Part shown: positions 1 through 9,147 of the stretch, piece by piece
Layout: the number at the start of each line of letters is the position of its first letter
Position numbering within the stretch: position 1 is the first letter of the stretch
NCBI GenBank assembly: GCA_022574185.1
Contig: JACZSM010000008.1
Span: 1 to 60,551 of the forward strand
DNA from: Pseudomonadota bacterium
GTDB lineage: Bacteria > Pseudomonadota > Gammaproteobacteria > Steroidobacterales > Woeseiaceae
DNA length: 60,551 nucleotides
Direction: 5' to 3'
Notes under the pieces: model-generated
The model's input: the letters and a program-made list of their open reading frames with translations, nothing else
Database searches by the model: none
What the model was told of the DNA's origin: nothing
Translations under genes and position numbers: made by a program

Positions 1-118
1 ATTAGGGCGGGGGAACCACTCTACAAGACAAGGTCATAGCCTTTGGGAGCCTGCGGATTCACCCCGGGGTTCGAGGCCAGCATATCAAGCTGCCAAACAA
101 CCCGAACACAACATACAA

Positions 119-162
119 GGAGCCCGCTCCCGTCAAGCGGGATCGAGACATGCGGGCGATCG
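119..162. repeat. REP-like element at left edge
   Basis: This stretch downstream of batD starts GGAGCCCGC and ends GCGGGCGATCGCAG, with a small hairpin CCCGC/GCGGG inside. It uses the same words as the longer repeats near 7.8 kb and 29.6 kb, so it looks like a worn copy of that family. It may also act as a weak transcription stop for the Bat operon. The remaining bases 1-118 show no gene. Confidence 0.45.
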
Positions 163-167
163 CAGAC

Positions 168-1829
168 TTAGGGTTTCGCAGGCAACAGCGGCGGCAATAT
201 TTCTTTGCTCTTGTCGTCGCTGTCGGACAGGACGGCGAATGATCGTAATGCCTTGGCCAGCGCCTCACCGTTCCAGTCACCGCCCTGCGGCCCGTAACTG
301 AGAGTCGACAATTCCTGGAGTTCTTCAACGAGCGGCGACGACACGCGCAATGCGAGTACGCCAATACTGCGCGGCGCATCGTCAGGCCATTGCAATTTTC
401 CCCACTCGAGTACGGCCTCGCGGACCGCGGCCGCATCACCCGCCAACGCTGCTCTGCGCGCTGACTTTAGCTTCCTGGCCTGTTGTTTGTGTAGCGGAAT
501 CGGTTCGGGCTCGCGTGGCTTGCGCCCGGGTGTGGATCCTGAAGACCACCACCAGACAATTAATGTCAACAACCACAGGCCCGCCAATAACGCACTAACT
601 CGACGCCAATAACCGCTCGGAACCGGAACGATCTCTGATTCAGCACCGCTTTCGCTGACCCCGGATGCTGTGGTGACCGATTCCGGCATCGGTGGCTCAG
701 CAGATGCCAGGATCGTGATGCTGCGCTCTGGCAAACGCGCTACCTGCCATTCGCCGCTGTGCACGTTCCACCACGGTAATTCCAATGCCGGCAGCACGAC
801 AGTGCCGGCGGCGACACCGATCAGAGCATATTGATCCCTGCGAATGCCACGTATGCCGCCCGACTCGACGCGACGACTCAACTCCGGTTTGTCAGGATAG
901 ATATTCAAGCCATTCACCGTTGGCGGCTTGAGCTCGGGGATCTGCGTCTCGAGCTGTCCAAGTGCGCTGACCGTGATATGTCGGGTTAGCGGTTCGCCCG
1001 CCACGATCTCCTCGTCGTCTCGCGACCAGTCTTCGGTCAACTGCAAATCCTTGGCCGGCAACCAGGCCGCATCAGGATAGTCAACCGGGGGCGGCGGAAC
1101 CGGCCGTACCGTGATCGTCCGCGACTCGGATTCGTACACCTTGCGACCCGTGATGCGTCCATTGCGCAGTACGCGCGCCTCAAATCGCGCGGGTGATAAT
1201 TGAATCTCGCCGCTCTCTTGCGGGTACAAGGCAAACACTCTCTCAACAACGCTGTATGGCGTGCCATCGATAATCGCCTCGTAATTACGATCATCGCCGG
1301 CGAGTTCGACCAACACCTCTACGCCGCTCACGGTCGGATCCCGGAGTGAGGGCTGACGTGTAGCAACCGAGCGAAAAACCTTGATCGTCAACAATACCTG
1401 GGCTTGCACATAGGTCTCGTCGAAATCGACTTCGCTGGTGACGAATATTTCCGCCTCACCCGGCGGCAAGTAGCTCGGTTCGCTGACCACGACCATCACC
1501 ACATTACTGCGTTCGTCACCGATGCTGATTGCCGGAATGATCAGTTGCCCTGCGCGTTTTGGTCGCAGCGAATACGTCCACGTCTTACTGCGCCGAATCT
1601 TCCCGTTGGCAATCGTCGTGTTGCTGAGTTGACTGGCCTGCCCCACGGTGAAGTCCTGCTCCAGCACAGACAGGTCGGGCTGCATATCGATATTCGTGTC
1701 CGTCGTCAGTTCCAGCGTAAATGATTCGTTGAGCTCGACATCAACACGATCGACGCTGGCTGTAACGGTCGCCTGTACCGCGTCGATCGGCAATAATGCG
1801 AATGCGACCATTAACATTACCTTGTGCAC
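168..1829 (-). CDS. batD: BatD-like oxygen-tolerance protein
   Basis: Secreted, membrane-anchored protein of the BatD family (about 553 residues). An N-terminal signal peptide (MLMVAFALLPIDAVQA) is followed by beta-rich repeats. A single membrane helix near residue 415 (LLAGLWLLTLIVWWW) leads to a short cytoplasmic helical tail. I chose the GTG at 1829 because AAGGA lies seven bases upstream; the longer GTG start at 1853 has no such site and would overlap the batBC stop. It is the last gene of the moxR-DUF58-DUF4381-batA-batBC operon. In the family, Bat proteins work with MoxR AAA ATPases and VWA proteins in envelope stress tolerance; the molecular role of BatD is not established. Confidence 0.85.
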   Translation of the reverse strand: MHKVMLMVAFALLPIDAVQATVTASVDRVDVELNESFTLELTTDTNIDMQPDLSVLEQDFTVGQASQLSNTTIANGKIRRSKTWTYSLRPKRAGQLIIPAISIGDERSNVVMVVVSEPSYLPPGEAEIFVTSEVDFDETYVQAQVLLTIKVFRSVATRQPSLRDPTVSGVEVLVELAGDDRNYEAIIDGTPYSVVERVFALYPQESGEIQLSPARFEARVLRNGRITGRKVYESESRTITVRPVPPPPVDYPDAAWLPAKDLQLTEDWSRDDEEIVAGEPLTRHITVSALGQLETQIPELKPPTVNGLNIYPDKPELSRRVESGGIRGIRRDQYALIGVAAGTVVLPALELPWWNVHSGEWQVARLPERSITILASAEPPMPESVTTASGVSESGAESEIVPVPSGYWRRVSALLAGLWLLTLIVWWWSSGSTPGRKPREPEPIPLHKQQARKLKSARRAALAGDAAAVREAVLEWGKLQWPDDAPRSIGVLALRVSSPLVEELQELSTLSYGPQGGDWNGEALAKALRSFAVLSDSDDKSKEILPPLLPAKP

Positions 1830-1846
1830 GGACGTCCTTTCTACAG

Positions 1847-3637
1847 CTACCACGGCCGCACATCATCGTCAGGCCAGGTGTCGTTGCCATCCTGATCCTT
1901 GCCTGTTTTCTGGTATTGGTAGCGGAACTTGTTGCGCAGCAATGCGCCCGGATCGTTCGGAATGCGGCGCAACCATTGTTCCAGTGCCTGCTGTTGCTCC
2001 TGTTCGCGCCGCAAAGCCTCGAGCTCGGCCTCTGTCAGTCGTTGCTCGCTCGGATCGGTGGCGTTCTGTTCTGCGGCTTCGGCCGCACGCCGCAATTCTT
2101 CCTGCAATGCTTCGAAATCCTCCTGGTTCATCTCGTCGTCGCGTGGTGACACATCACCATCCTCTGGCTCGCCATCGGCCTGAGAGTCCGAACTGTCCTG
2201 CTCCGAGTCGCTATCGCTGTCCGACTGCTCGCCCTCACCCTGCTCACCTGATGATTCCTGCTGATCACCTTCGTTTTGCTGCTGTTGTTCGAGCAATTGC
2301 TGCAGCAGGTCACGATTGTATGCGGCATCCGCATCTTCGGGACTCGATTCGAGCACTTGCTCATAGGCATCGATCGCTGTTGCGAATTGACCCTGGCGAG
2401 CGAGCGCATTGCCAAGGTTGTACAAGTTGCGCATATCGTCACTCGCCGCGAATTCGGCAGCGCTCTGAGCGTAGTCCTCTGCTCGATATTGAGCGACCGC
2501 GCGCCAATCCGGGTTGTCGAACAGTTCTGCGGCATCGACCGCTGCACCGTCTGCGAGCCTGCGCTGTCCCTGCTGGTCTTTCGTCAACCAGATGTCATCC
2601 CAGACTGACGCCTGTACCGGCCCCGATACCGGCAACACCGCGAGCGCCACCAACAGTACCCAGCCGCGTCGAAACGACATTGCCGCGACTGGCAAAAGCA
2701 ACAACAATAACCAGGGCCCTTCTTCTCGCCACTGGTCTGTTGCGAGCGACTCGTTCGATGCTCTGCGATGCCCGACTTCGCCCGATAAAAGAATGTCGAG
2801 ATCGCGATCATCTGTGGTCAGGACCGAGAATTGACCACCACCGGCCGCAGCCAGCGCGCGTAGCGAACGCTCCTCGAGTTTGGGTACCGCAATTTGTCCG
2901 CTCCGCCCGGTAACAAAGCCGCCGCCCAATTTCGGAATTGGCGCTCCAGCGGTCGTGCCGACAGCGAGCACGGACAATGTGTAACCCGAACTCCGCAGCT
3001 CGCGAGCGACCTTTTCCGCCGCAGGCGATGAACCCCCGTCCGTAATCAATAACACCTCCCCGAACGCTGCGCCGGCTTGCTCGAGCAGCCGCCTGCCCTT
3101 GTTAATTGCGGCGACCGGGTAGCTGCCACGACTCGGCATGATGTCGGTACTCAGGCTGTTGACGAGCGCCGCGATCGTTGCCGTATCGGTCGTCAGTGGC
3201 GTTACCGTGAACGCATTCGCCGAATAAACGACAAGTGCCGTCTGGCCGCTGGCCCGGCGTTCGAGCATGTCGAGAATCTTTAGCCGCGCGCGCGATAACC
3301 GGCTTGGCGACACGTCCTGTGCGTCCATCGAGCGCGATAAATCGAGAGCGACGACCAGCGCCTGATCGGAGCGATACACGGGCTGATCGATGCGTTGCCA
3401 TGCAGGGCCCGCGAGCGACAACACGACAATGACAGCGCTCAGGCCCAGCAACCACCAGCGATAATCGGCACGTCGGATAGCGGATCGCGACAATACGTAC
3501 GGTACAAGCGACGGTGCAACGACATTTTGCCAATTTCCGGGCCCGAGTTGACGATGTGCAAGCAGTAACGTCGCTCCAATGACGACAGGTACTGCCCATA
3601 GCCATTCGGGTCGGAGAAAATGAAAGTCAGACAACAT
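1847..3637 (-). CDS. BatB-BatC fusion: VWA membrane protein with TPR and acidic Gln/Glu-rich tail
   Basis: About 596 residues. Two N-terminal membrane helices flank the start of a von Willebrand A domain with a MIDAS motif (DLSRSMD, about residue 90) and a threonine later in the domain. A further helix pair near residue 320-345 is followed by TPR-like helices (YNLGNALARQGQFATAIDAY). A strongly acidic stretch then runs from about residue 460 to 555, rich in Q, E, S and D, typical of BatC. The start is the ATG at 3637, which overlaps the batA stop by 11 bases; a start further upstream would overlap much more. In many Bacteroidetes and spirochaetes BatB and BatC are separate genes; here they form one chain, as is common in proteobacteria. 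It probably pairs with BatA in a membrane complex remodelled by MoxR. Confidence 0.87.
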   Translation of the reverse strand: MLSDFHFLRPEWLWAVPVVIGATLLLAHRQLGPGNWQNVVAPSLVPYVLSRSAIRRADYRWWLLGLSAVIVVLSLAGPAWQRIDQPVYRSDQALVVALDLSRSMDAQDVSPSRLSRARLKILDMLERRASGQTALVVYSANAFTVTPLTTDTATIAALVNSLSTDIMPSRGSYPVAAINKGRRLLEQAGAAFGEVLLITDGGSSPAAEKVARELRSSGYTLSVLAVGTTAGAPIPKLGGGFVTGRSGQIAVPKLEERSLRALAAAGGGQFSVLTTDDRDLDILLSGEVGHRRASNESLATDQWREEGPWLLLLLLPVAAMSFRRGWVLLVALAVLPVSGPVQASVWDDIWLTKDQQGQRRLADGAAVDAAELFDNPDWRAVAQYRAEDYAQSAAEFAASDDMRNLYNLGNALARQGQFATAIDAYEQVLESSPEDADAAYNRDLLQQLLEQQQQNEGDQQESSGEQGEGEQSDSDSDSEQDSSDSQADGEPEDGDVSPRDDEMNQEDFEALQEELRRAAEAAEQNATDPSEQRLTEAELEALRREQEQQQALEQWLRRIPNDPGALLRNKFRYQYQKTGKDQDGNDTWPDDDVRPW

Positions 3638-4661
3638 CGGTTTGTACGCGGCTATGCCGCCCGACAACGAGGTTTTGCCAGAGACTGACAATGATGAGGA
3701 ACGCTGCCAGCGCGAACGCGCCCGCCAATGGCAGGTAATAGAGTGATTTCACGGGCCGGAAGCCGGCTTCGGGCCTTGCAACGGGCTCGAGTTCGTCGAC
3801 GAGACGGTAAATGTCCTGTAATGCGGCCGTATCTACGGCACGAAAGTAACGACCCCCCGTTAGTTCAGCGATCCCAATCAGCGTCTTCTCGTCAAGGTCG
3901 GCCGACGGATTGATATTGCGGCGACCGCCAATGAGCGACGATACTTCGAGCTGCTCGGCACCAATGCCGATTGTGTAGATTCGCAGACCGACCTGCGCCG
4001 CGAGCTGAGCTGCTTTAAGCGGTGGCACTTCGCCCGCTGTATTCGCACCATCAGTCAGCAACACGAGTACCTGTTCACCCGCGTCTAGCTCCTGATCGTG
4101 AATGCGTTTGACCGCGAGCGTAATCGCGTCACCGATGGCGGTTTTCTCACCGGCAAGGCCGATGAACGACTCGAGCAACAGAATCTTTACCGTTTCCCTG
4201 TCGAGCGTCAGCGGCACCTGCAGGTAAGCACGTTCGCCAAACAGAATCAGGCCGATGCGATCACCCTCGCGACGACTGATGAAATCGCTGGCAACAGCTT
4301 TGGTTGCGGTCAACCGGTCGACGCGGCGACCGCCAAGTACAAAGTCCTTTTGATCCATGCTGCCCGATAAATCGACGGCGAGCATGAGGTTGCGCCCGGA
4401 CACCGGCACATCAAGTTCGTCACCGATGCGTTCGGGCCTGGCGGCGGCGATGACGAGCAAAATCCAGGCGATGACAGCCAGCCATAACCTCCAGTTCAGC
4501 AGTTGCTCGGCCTGCGAGCGATCGATCAACATAGCGAAGCCGCTGAGGCTCGGCACGTGCAGGCCCGCGTCGCGCAGGTCTGGTGATTCGGGCAACAGTT
4601 TGTTGGCGATCAATGGCAGCGGCAATGCCAGCAGGACCCAGGGCCAGGCGAGCGACCACAT
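3627..4661 (-). CDS. batA: BatA-like VWA domain membrane protein
   Basis: A 344-residue protein with an N-terminal helix (WPWVLLALPLPLIANKLLP) and a second helix near residue 60. A VWA domain carries a complete MIDAS: DLSGSMD near residue 95, a conserved threonine, and LLTDGANT near residue 205. A C-terminal helix (LPLAGAFALAAFLIIVSLW) closes the protein. The start ATG shares one base with the DUF4381 stop (TGATG), showing translational coupling. The MIDAS predicts divalent-metal-dependent protein binding on the periplasmic side or at the membrane. Neighbours fix it as BatA of the MoxR/Bat cluster. Confidence 0.9.
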   Translation of the reverse strand: MWSLAWPWVLLALPLPLIANKLLPESPDLRDAGLHVPSLSGFAMLIDRSQAEQLLNWRLWLAVIAWILLVIAAARPERIGDELDVPVSGRNLMLAVDLSGSMDQKDFVLGGRRVDRLTATKAVASDFISRREGDRIGLILFGERAYLQVPLTLDRETVKILLLESFIGLAGEKTAIGDAITLAVKRIHDQELDAGEQVLVLLTDGANTAGEVPPLKAAQLAAQVGLRIYTIGIGAEQLEVSSLIGGRRNINPSADLDEKTLIGIAELTGGRYFRAVDTAALQDIYRLVDELEPVARPEAGFRPVKSLYYLPLAGAFALAAFLIIVSLWQNLVVGRHSRVQTDVV

Positions 4662-5158
4662 CAGTGCTTGCTCCTGAGAGGTGTCGCAACGCGTTGGCGA
4701 ACCGCAGTGACCAGCCTGTAAACGTCCAGGCTCGTTGCGGCTGAATCTGCGTCGCGATACGGCAACTCAAGCAGCACTCGCCCGGGTCCGTTGACGAATT
4801 GCGGAACTTCCAGACCGCGATCGAGCCAGGCAAGCCACTCGTCGCCCGTCAGGCCTGCAATCTCTTGACGCGGCGCATATGCAAGCATCGCGCGACGTAG
4901 CAGCCTGGACATTTGTGCGCCGAATGCCACCACATCGTGATGTCGCTCGTAATCGGCCACCAGGCTATTAAGCTGCCTGAGCGCATGACGCCTGGCGGCA
5001 CTGCGGGCACGCTTTCGCAGCAGACGCCGCAGTAGCAAGACCAGGCCCACGACAGCGAGGCCTATGACGACCCACCATCCCGGCGCCAGCGGCCACCAGC
5101 CAACCATTTCCGGCAGGTGCAGGTCTCGCAGAGGAATTTGCTGCGGATCCACCGTCAA
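4661..5158 (-). CDS. DUF4381 membrane protein of the MoxR/Bat operon
   Basis: A 165-residue protein with one N-terminal membrane helix (APGWWVVIGLAVVGLVLLL) followed by an arginine-rich stretch and a helical cytoplasmic domain. It matches the DUF4381 family (N-terminal LRDLHLPEMVGWWPLAPGWW). The start ATG overlaps the DUF58 stop (ATGA), and the stop overlaps batA (TGATG). Its constant position between DUF58 and BatA suggests a structural part of the Bat membrane assembly; no biochemical role is known to me. Confidence 0.85.
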   Translation of the reverse strand: MTVDPQQIPLRDLHLPEMVGWWPLAPGWWVVIGLAVVGLVLLLRRLLRKRARSAARRHALRQLNSLVADYERHHDVVAFGAQMSRLLRRAMLAYAPRQEIAGLTGDEWLAWLDRGLEVPQFVNGPGRVLLELPYRDADSAATSLDVYRLVTAVRQRVATPLRSKH

Positions 5159-6102
5159 CGCGTCCTTCTGCCAAGCGCGGCTTGCAGCTTGCTGATGGGA
5201 TCATCCTGCGTGGACATCGACATCAGGTGAATGCCGTAACGGCGGCAAAACGCTTCAAGCTCCTTGCGCCGAGCAAGAAACGCGTTTCTGTAGTCGCGAC
5301 GTGCGGCTTTCGCCACCGTATCGATCGCAATCTCATCATCGCGAGAGACAAGTCGGTAGCGTCCGGGTGGTGGCAATTCGCGTTCGAGCGGGTCGTTGAG
5401 AAACACGGCCAGCACCTCACTGTGACGTGCAACACTGGACAGATAGGCCTTCGCGGCCCGCGAAAAGCCGAGAAAATCGCTCAATATCACGACCAGACTG
5501 CCCGGTCGTGTTACTCGTTTTAGCGCGGCCATTGCCCGAGTTAGTGGCGGCTCCTCGTCATGGCCATTCTTGGGTTCGCGGTGCTCCCAGTCGGGATGAC
5601 CGACAAGCTCGTGGACAAATCGGAGGGCCGCCTGGCGACCGAGCTTCGGTCTGAGCTCGCGGTGCGTTGAATCGCCGAAAATCAACCCGCCGAGCCGATC
5701 ACCGCGATGATGCGCCGCCCAGGACAGTAGCGCCGCTGCGCGGCTCGCATTAACGGACTTGAAGCAACCCTGGGTCGCGAAATGCATATTCGAGCGCAGA
5801 TCTACGACCACGAGTACCGGGCGCTCACGCTCCTCGCGAAATAATTTCGTGTACGCCGTGGTGCTCCTGGCCGTCACGCGCCAGTCGATGCTGCGCGGAT
5901 CATCGCCGGGCTGATAGGGCCGTGACTCGTCGAACTCCATGCCACGACCACGGAAATGCGAGACATAGGCGCCGGTTTGTAATGACTTGATTCGCAAGAC
6001 GTCGAGTGCGATCCCTCGCGCCGGACCATTAAGCCGAATCAGGCCTGCCTGGCTAACGCTAACCGGCGATACGGGTTCGGCAATGTGATCGAGCGCGGCC
6101 AT
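5155..6102 (-). CDS. DUF58 family protein (VWA-like), MoxR partner
   Basis: A 315-residue soluble DUF58 protein. The diagnostic block GRGMEFDESRPYQPGDDPRSIDWRVTAR lies near residues 50-77. It is followed by a VWA-like fold with a MIDAS-like VDLRSNM and a serine/aspartate motif later (VVILSDFLGFS). The start ATG overlaps the moxR stop in TAATG and its own stop overlaps DUF4381 in ATGA. DUF58 proteins are nearly always encoded beside MoxR AAA ATPases and are thought to be adaptors or substrates of them. Confidence 0.9.
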   Translation of the reverse strand: MAALDHIAEPVSPVSVSQAGLIRLNGPARGIALDVLRIKSLQTGAYVSHFRGRGMEFDESRPYQPGDDPRSIDWRVTARSTTAYTKLFREERERPVLVVVDLRSNMHFATQGCFKSVNASRAAALLSWAAHHRGDRLGGLIFGDSTHRELRPKLGRQAALRFVHELVGHPDWEHREPKNGHDEEPPLTRAMAALKRVTRPGSLVVILSDFLGFSRAAKAYLSSVARHSEVLAVFLNDPLERELPPPGRYRLVSRDDEIAIDTVAKAARRDYRNAFLARRKELEAFCRRYGIHLMSMSTQDDPISKLQAALGRRTR

Positions 6103-7070
6103 TACGGCACACCGACGCCATCCAGAACTCGCTCGATGATCGAGTTCGCATCAACACCGTCGGCCTCAGCCTCAAAACTTAAGACCAGCCGATGCCGCAA
6201 TACGTCAGGAGCGACTGCCTGTATGTCTTCGGGTCCAACGTAGTCCCGGCGCGAAAGCCAGGCGTGCGCTCGCGCAGCGCGATCGATACCCATACACGCG
6301 CGCGGACTGGCACCATAAAGTATCTGTCCCTCGAGCGACTTGTCTACGCGACCAGGGTCGCGCGTCGCCACGACGATATTGACGATGTACTTCTCGAGTT
6401 CACTGGCGAGGTGCAGTCGCAAGACGTCCTGACGTGCCTGCATGATCGATTCGACAGACAATAACTCGGGTGGTTGAAATGCATCCCTCTGCATGGCTTT
6501 TGCTTCTTCACGGTTTAATACCATGATGCGGCGCTCGTCCTCGACCGTCGGGTAACCAACCTCGATGTGCAGCAGAAATCGATCCAGCTGCGCTTCGGGC
6601 AACGGGTACGTGCCTTCCTGCTCGATTGGATTTTGCGTCGCCATTACCATGAACAGGTCATCGAGTTCATAGCTCTTGTCACCAACTGTAATCTGTCGTT
6701 CTTCCATCGCCTCGAGCAGCGCCGACTGCACTTTGGCCGGCGCACGATTGATCTCGTCGGCAAGGATCAGGTTATGGAACAGCGGACCCTTGCGAAATTC
6801 GAAGGTGCCCTCCTGCGGCCGGTAGATATCGGTGCCGGTCAAATCAGCTGGTAACAAATCGGGTGTGAATTGAATGCGGTGAAAATCGCATTCGATGCTT
6901 TCGGCAAGCACCTTGATGGCACGTGTCTTTGCAAGGCCCGGCGCTCCCTCAACGATAAGATGTCCGTCGCAGAGCAACGCAATGATCATCCTGTTGATCA
7001 GGTGCGACTGCCCGATGATCAACGAGCTCGCATGCGCCTCAAGTTGTTGGAATTGTTCTATGACGCTCAT
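6102..7070 (-). CDS. moxR: MoxR family AAA+ ATPase
   Basis: A 322-residue AAA+ ATPase. A Walker A-like GAPGLAKT lies near residue 40, Walker B LADEINRA near residue 105, sensor I MATQNP near residue 147, and the MoxR-type LPEAQLDRFL just after. MoxR proteins act as chaperone-like ATPases on VWA proteins, which follow here in the same operon. I take the ATG at 7070 because GGAG lies eight bases upstream; an in-frame TTG one codon earlier is less likely. It is the first gene of the Bat operon, so its promoter should lie in 7071-7208, where no strong match to a sigma-70 consensus stood out. Confidence 0.93.
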   Translation of the reverse strand: MSVIEQFQQLEAHASSLIIGQSHLINRMIIALLCDGHLIVEGAPGLAKTRAIKVLAESIECDFHRIQFTPDLLPADLTGTDIYRPQEGTFEFRKGPLFHNLILADEINRAPAKVQSALLEAMEERQITVGDKSYELDDLFMVMATQNPIEQEGTYPLPEAQLDRFLLHIEVGYPTVEDERRIMVLNREEAKAMQRDAFQPPELLSVESIMQARQDVLRLHLASELEKYIVNIVVATRDPGRVDKSLEGQILYGASPRACMGIDRAARAHAWLSRRDYVGPEDIQAVAPDVLRHRLVLSFEAEADGVDANSIIERVLDGVGVP

Positions 7071-7208
7071 CAATGACTCCGGTGCCTAAATCGGCGTGCC
7101 ATTTTAGAGAGGATGCACGAACAGGCCAACCAGTCTCTGCCTTTTTTTCTCATTCGGGCCTCAGTTCGGTAATAATGCTCCCCTTGTGACCGCGGCAGAA
7201 TCGTTACA

Positions 7209-7739
7209 TTGCAGAAAATTCCGGGCAAATGCGCCACAGATGTCCCGCCTATTACCATAATCGGCCATTTTCTGGTGCTCGCGACATCGCTGATATTGTC
7301 GTTCTGTCCGGCCATTGCCGTTGCAGATGACAAGCTTGACGCAGCATTCGACAAGGACGTTCTGGTCATCGAGGCCAGTGCGCACGCCTGCCATCGCATC
7401 GACATTTACGTGGCTACCAGCAACCGGCAACGCAGCCGAGGCCTGATGTTTGTGCGTAGCCTGCCGCCAATGAGCGGCATGCTTTTCATCTACGACCGTG
7501 AGGATTACGCCTCGATGTGGATGAAGAACACCTATATACCGCTGGATATTCTGTTCGTCCGTCGCGACGGTCGAATTTCGTCAATCGCAAGAAATACCGA
7601 ACCGCTGTCATTGCAATCAATCACCTCAGTTGAACCCATCGCCTACGTGCTGGAACTCAATGCCGGTACGGCAGAACGCCTGTTCATCGACGAGAAAAGC
7701 CGCCTGATGTGGGGACCTACTCATCAAGCTCCGCAGTAA
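7209..7739 (+). CDS. Secreted DUF192 protein
   Basis: A 176-residue protein with a hydrophobic signal segment (ITIIGHFLVLATSLILSFCPAIAVA) cleaved near residue 38, then a DUF192 domain. The conserved core is RSRGLMFVRSLPPMSGMLFIY, followed by MWMKNTYIPLDILFV and the glycine-rich end (ELNAGTAERLFI). DUF192 is a small beta-barrel of unknown function in bacteria and archaea, usually exported. It stands alone between the divergent moxR operon and a convergent aminotransferase. No partner is evident. Confidence 0.87.
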   Translation: MQKIPGKCATDVPPITIIGHFLVLATSLILSFCPAIAVADDKLDAAFDKDVLVIEASAHACHRIDIYVATSNRQRSRGLMFVRSLPPMSGMLFIYDREDYASMWMKNTYIPLDILFVRRDGRISSIARNTEPLSLQSITSVEPIAYVLELNAGTAERLFIDEKSRLMWGPTHQAPQ

Positions 7740-7791
7740 TCAACGCAACTGGAGTGTATTTCTCGACGCGTCGGCGGGCGGGATGTTATCA

Positions 7792-7919
7792 CTGTAGGAG
7801 CCCGCCGTACTAACGGAATAGTGAGCCAACCGATTGGTGAAGAGCTAGCGATCGGGCCGGGCGATCACCCCAGTGCTGTTCCTGTCGGTCGACATCGCCC
7901 GCATGGCGGGCTCCTACAG
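7792..7919. repeat. 128-bp interspersed repeat with 15-bp perfect terminal inverted repeats (copy 1)
   Basis: The element begins CTGTAGGAGCCCGCC and ends with its exact reverse complement. The right end holds a REP-type hairpin (GCCCGC-ATG-GCGGGC). Its left two thirds, including a shared ATCGG-CCGGGCGAT core, match the minus strand of a second copy at 29548-29667. It lies in the 205-base gap between two convergent genes, a usual site for REP/BIME or MITE-like elements. It carries no transposase and probably serves as a transcription stop too. Confidence 0.8.
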
Positions 7920-7944
7920 ATAAAGCCGAATCCGAGCGGAGCTC

Positions 7945-9126
7945 CTACAAGACGGCGGCGATTGAGTCGGCGAGGTATTCGATGTTGCCGGGAGTTATTC
8001 CGGCCACATTGATGCGGCTCGAGTCCACCATGTAGACGCCGAAATCCTTTTTTAGCCGCTCGACTTGCTCCTTGCTAATACCGAGGAAACAGAACATTCC
8101 CGTGGCGCGTACCAGGTGAGAGAAATCGTGCCCTGGCGCTTTCAGCTTTAGTGCGTCGTGCAAGAGCGAGCGCATGTCGCGCAGCCGATCACGCATCGCA
8201 TAGAGTTCGACGATCCATCGCGCACGCAATTCGGCGTCCAGCAGAATCGAACTGACGACGGCGGCACCATGATCGGGCGGCATCGAGTACAGCGTGCGCA
8301 CATAAGAACCGGCCTGACTGATGAGAATGTCGCGGCTGCTCATGTCTGTGACGAGAAACGACAGTGCTCCTGTTCGCTCCCGATACAGACCGAAATTTTT
8401 GGAAGCTGATGTAGACACGATCAGTTCGGGCACCGCACTCGCCATGTGGCGAACGGCAAAAGCGTCTGTATCGAGATCCACGGCGAAGCCCTGATACGCC
8501 ATGTCTATGAACGGCACCAGCTCGCGCTCGACAACGATGTCGGTGATTTCGCACCACTGCTCCTCGCTTGGATCGAGGCCCGACGGATTGTGGCAACAAG
8601 CGTGAAACAGGACCAGATCTCCCTTCGGCACCTTGTGCAACGAATCGAGCATCGCCTCGAAACGGATGACATGATTGACGACGTCGTAGTACGGATAAGG
8701 CTTGAGCGTCATGCCGGCACCGCCAAGCAAGGGCACATGGTTATTCCAGGTCGGCTCACTGACCCAGATCGTTGCTTTTTCCGTGGCGCGCAATATCAGT
8801 CCCGCTGCAACGCGCAACGAACCCGAACCGCCCGGTGTCTGCAGTGTCATGAGCCGATCATCAGGAACTGAATCGGCAAACGCGAGCGACTGGATTGCTG
8901 CATTAAAAGAGGCATTGCCGGCCGTGCTGATATAGGCTTTGCTGTCCTGCGAATCGACCAGCCGTTGCTCGGCCTCCTTGACGACATCGAGGATCGGCGT
9001 CTCACCGTCTGCGTTGCGGAACACACCAACGCCAAGATCGATTTTTTCCGCGCGCGGATCGTCCCGATGTTCAGTAATCAGGCCCAGGATGGCATCCGCG
9101 GGACTGGCTTGCAGCGATTCAAACAA
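7945..9126 (-). CDS. Aspartate/aromatic aminotransferase (AspC/TyrB type, class I PLP)
   Basis: A 393-residue class I aminotransferase of the gammaproteobacterial AspC/TyrB group, starting FESLQASPADAILGL as in AspC. Visible motifs are GVGVFRN, TPGGSGSLRVA, HACCHNPSGLDP (the usual HNPTG with S for T), DMAYQGF, and the PLP lysine in SASKNFGLYRERTG near residue 245. It would transfer the amino group between aspartate or aromatic amino acids and 2-oxoglutarate. The start appears to be TTG at 9126, set by alignment with the family N-terminus; the next upstream ATG runs straight into a stop. Substrate (Asp versus Tyr/Phe) cannot be settled by eye. Confidence 0.88.
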   Translation of the reverse strand: MFESLQASPADAILGLITEHRDDPRAEKIDLGVGVFRNADGETPILDVVKEAEQRLVDSQDSKAYISTAGNASFNAAIQSLAFADSVPDDRLMTLQTPGGSGSLRVAAGLILRATEKATIWVSEPTWNNHVPLLGGAGMTLKPYPYYDVVNHVIRFEAMLDSLHKVPKGDLVLFHACCHNPSGLDPSEEQWCEITDIVVERELVPFIDMAYQGFAVDLDTDAFAVRHMASAVPELIVSTSASKNFGLYRERTGALSFLVTDMSSRDILISQAGSYVRTLYSMPPDHGAAVVSSILLDAELRARWIVELYAMRDRLRDMRSLLHDALKLKAPGHDFSHLVRATGMFCFLGISKEQVERLKKDFGVYMVDSSRINVAGITPGNIEYLADSIAAVL

Positions 9127-9147
9127 GGTTGCTTACATCGATTGAGT

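Noticed and set aside
2128..2547. Alternative frame in the acidic tail of the BatB-BatC fusion
   Set aside because: Low-complexity Gln/Glu codons keep other frames open; the peptide is compositionally biased without family likeness.
7821..7870. Small protein starting MSQPIGEELAIGPGD inside the repeat
   Set aside because: A similar peptide (MDQPFGKELTIGPGD) can be read in the second repeat copy, but the likeness follows from the shared DNA repeat. Changes hit all codon positions and no ribosome site is present.
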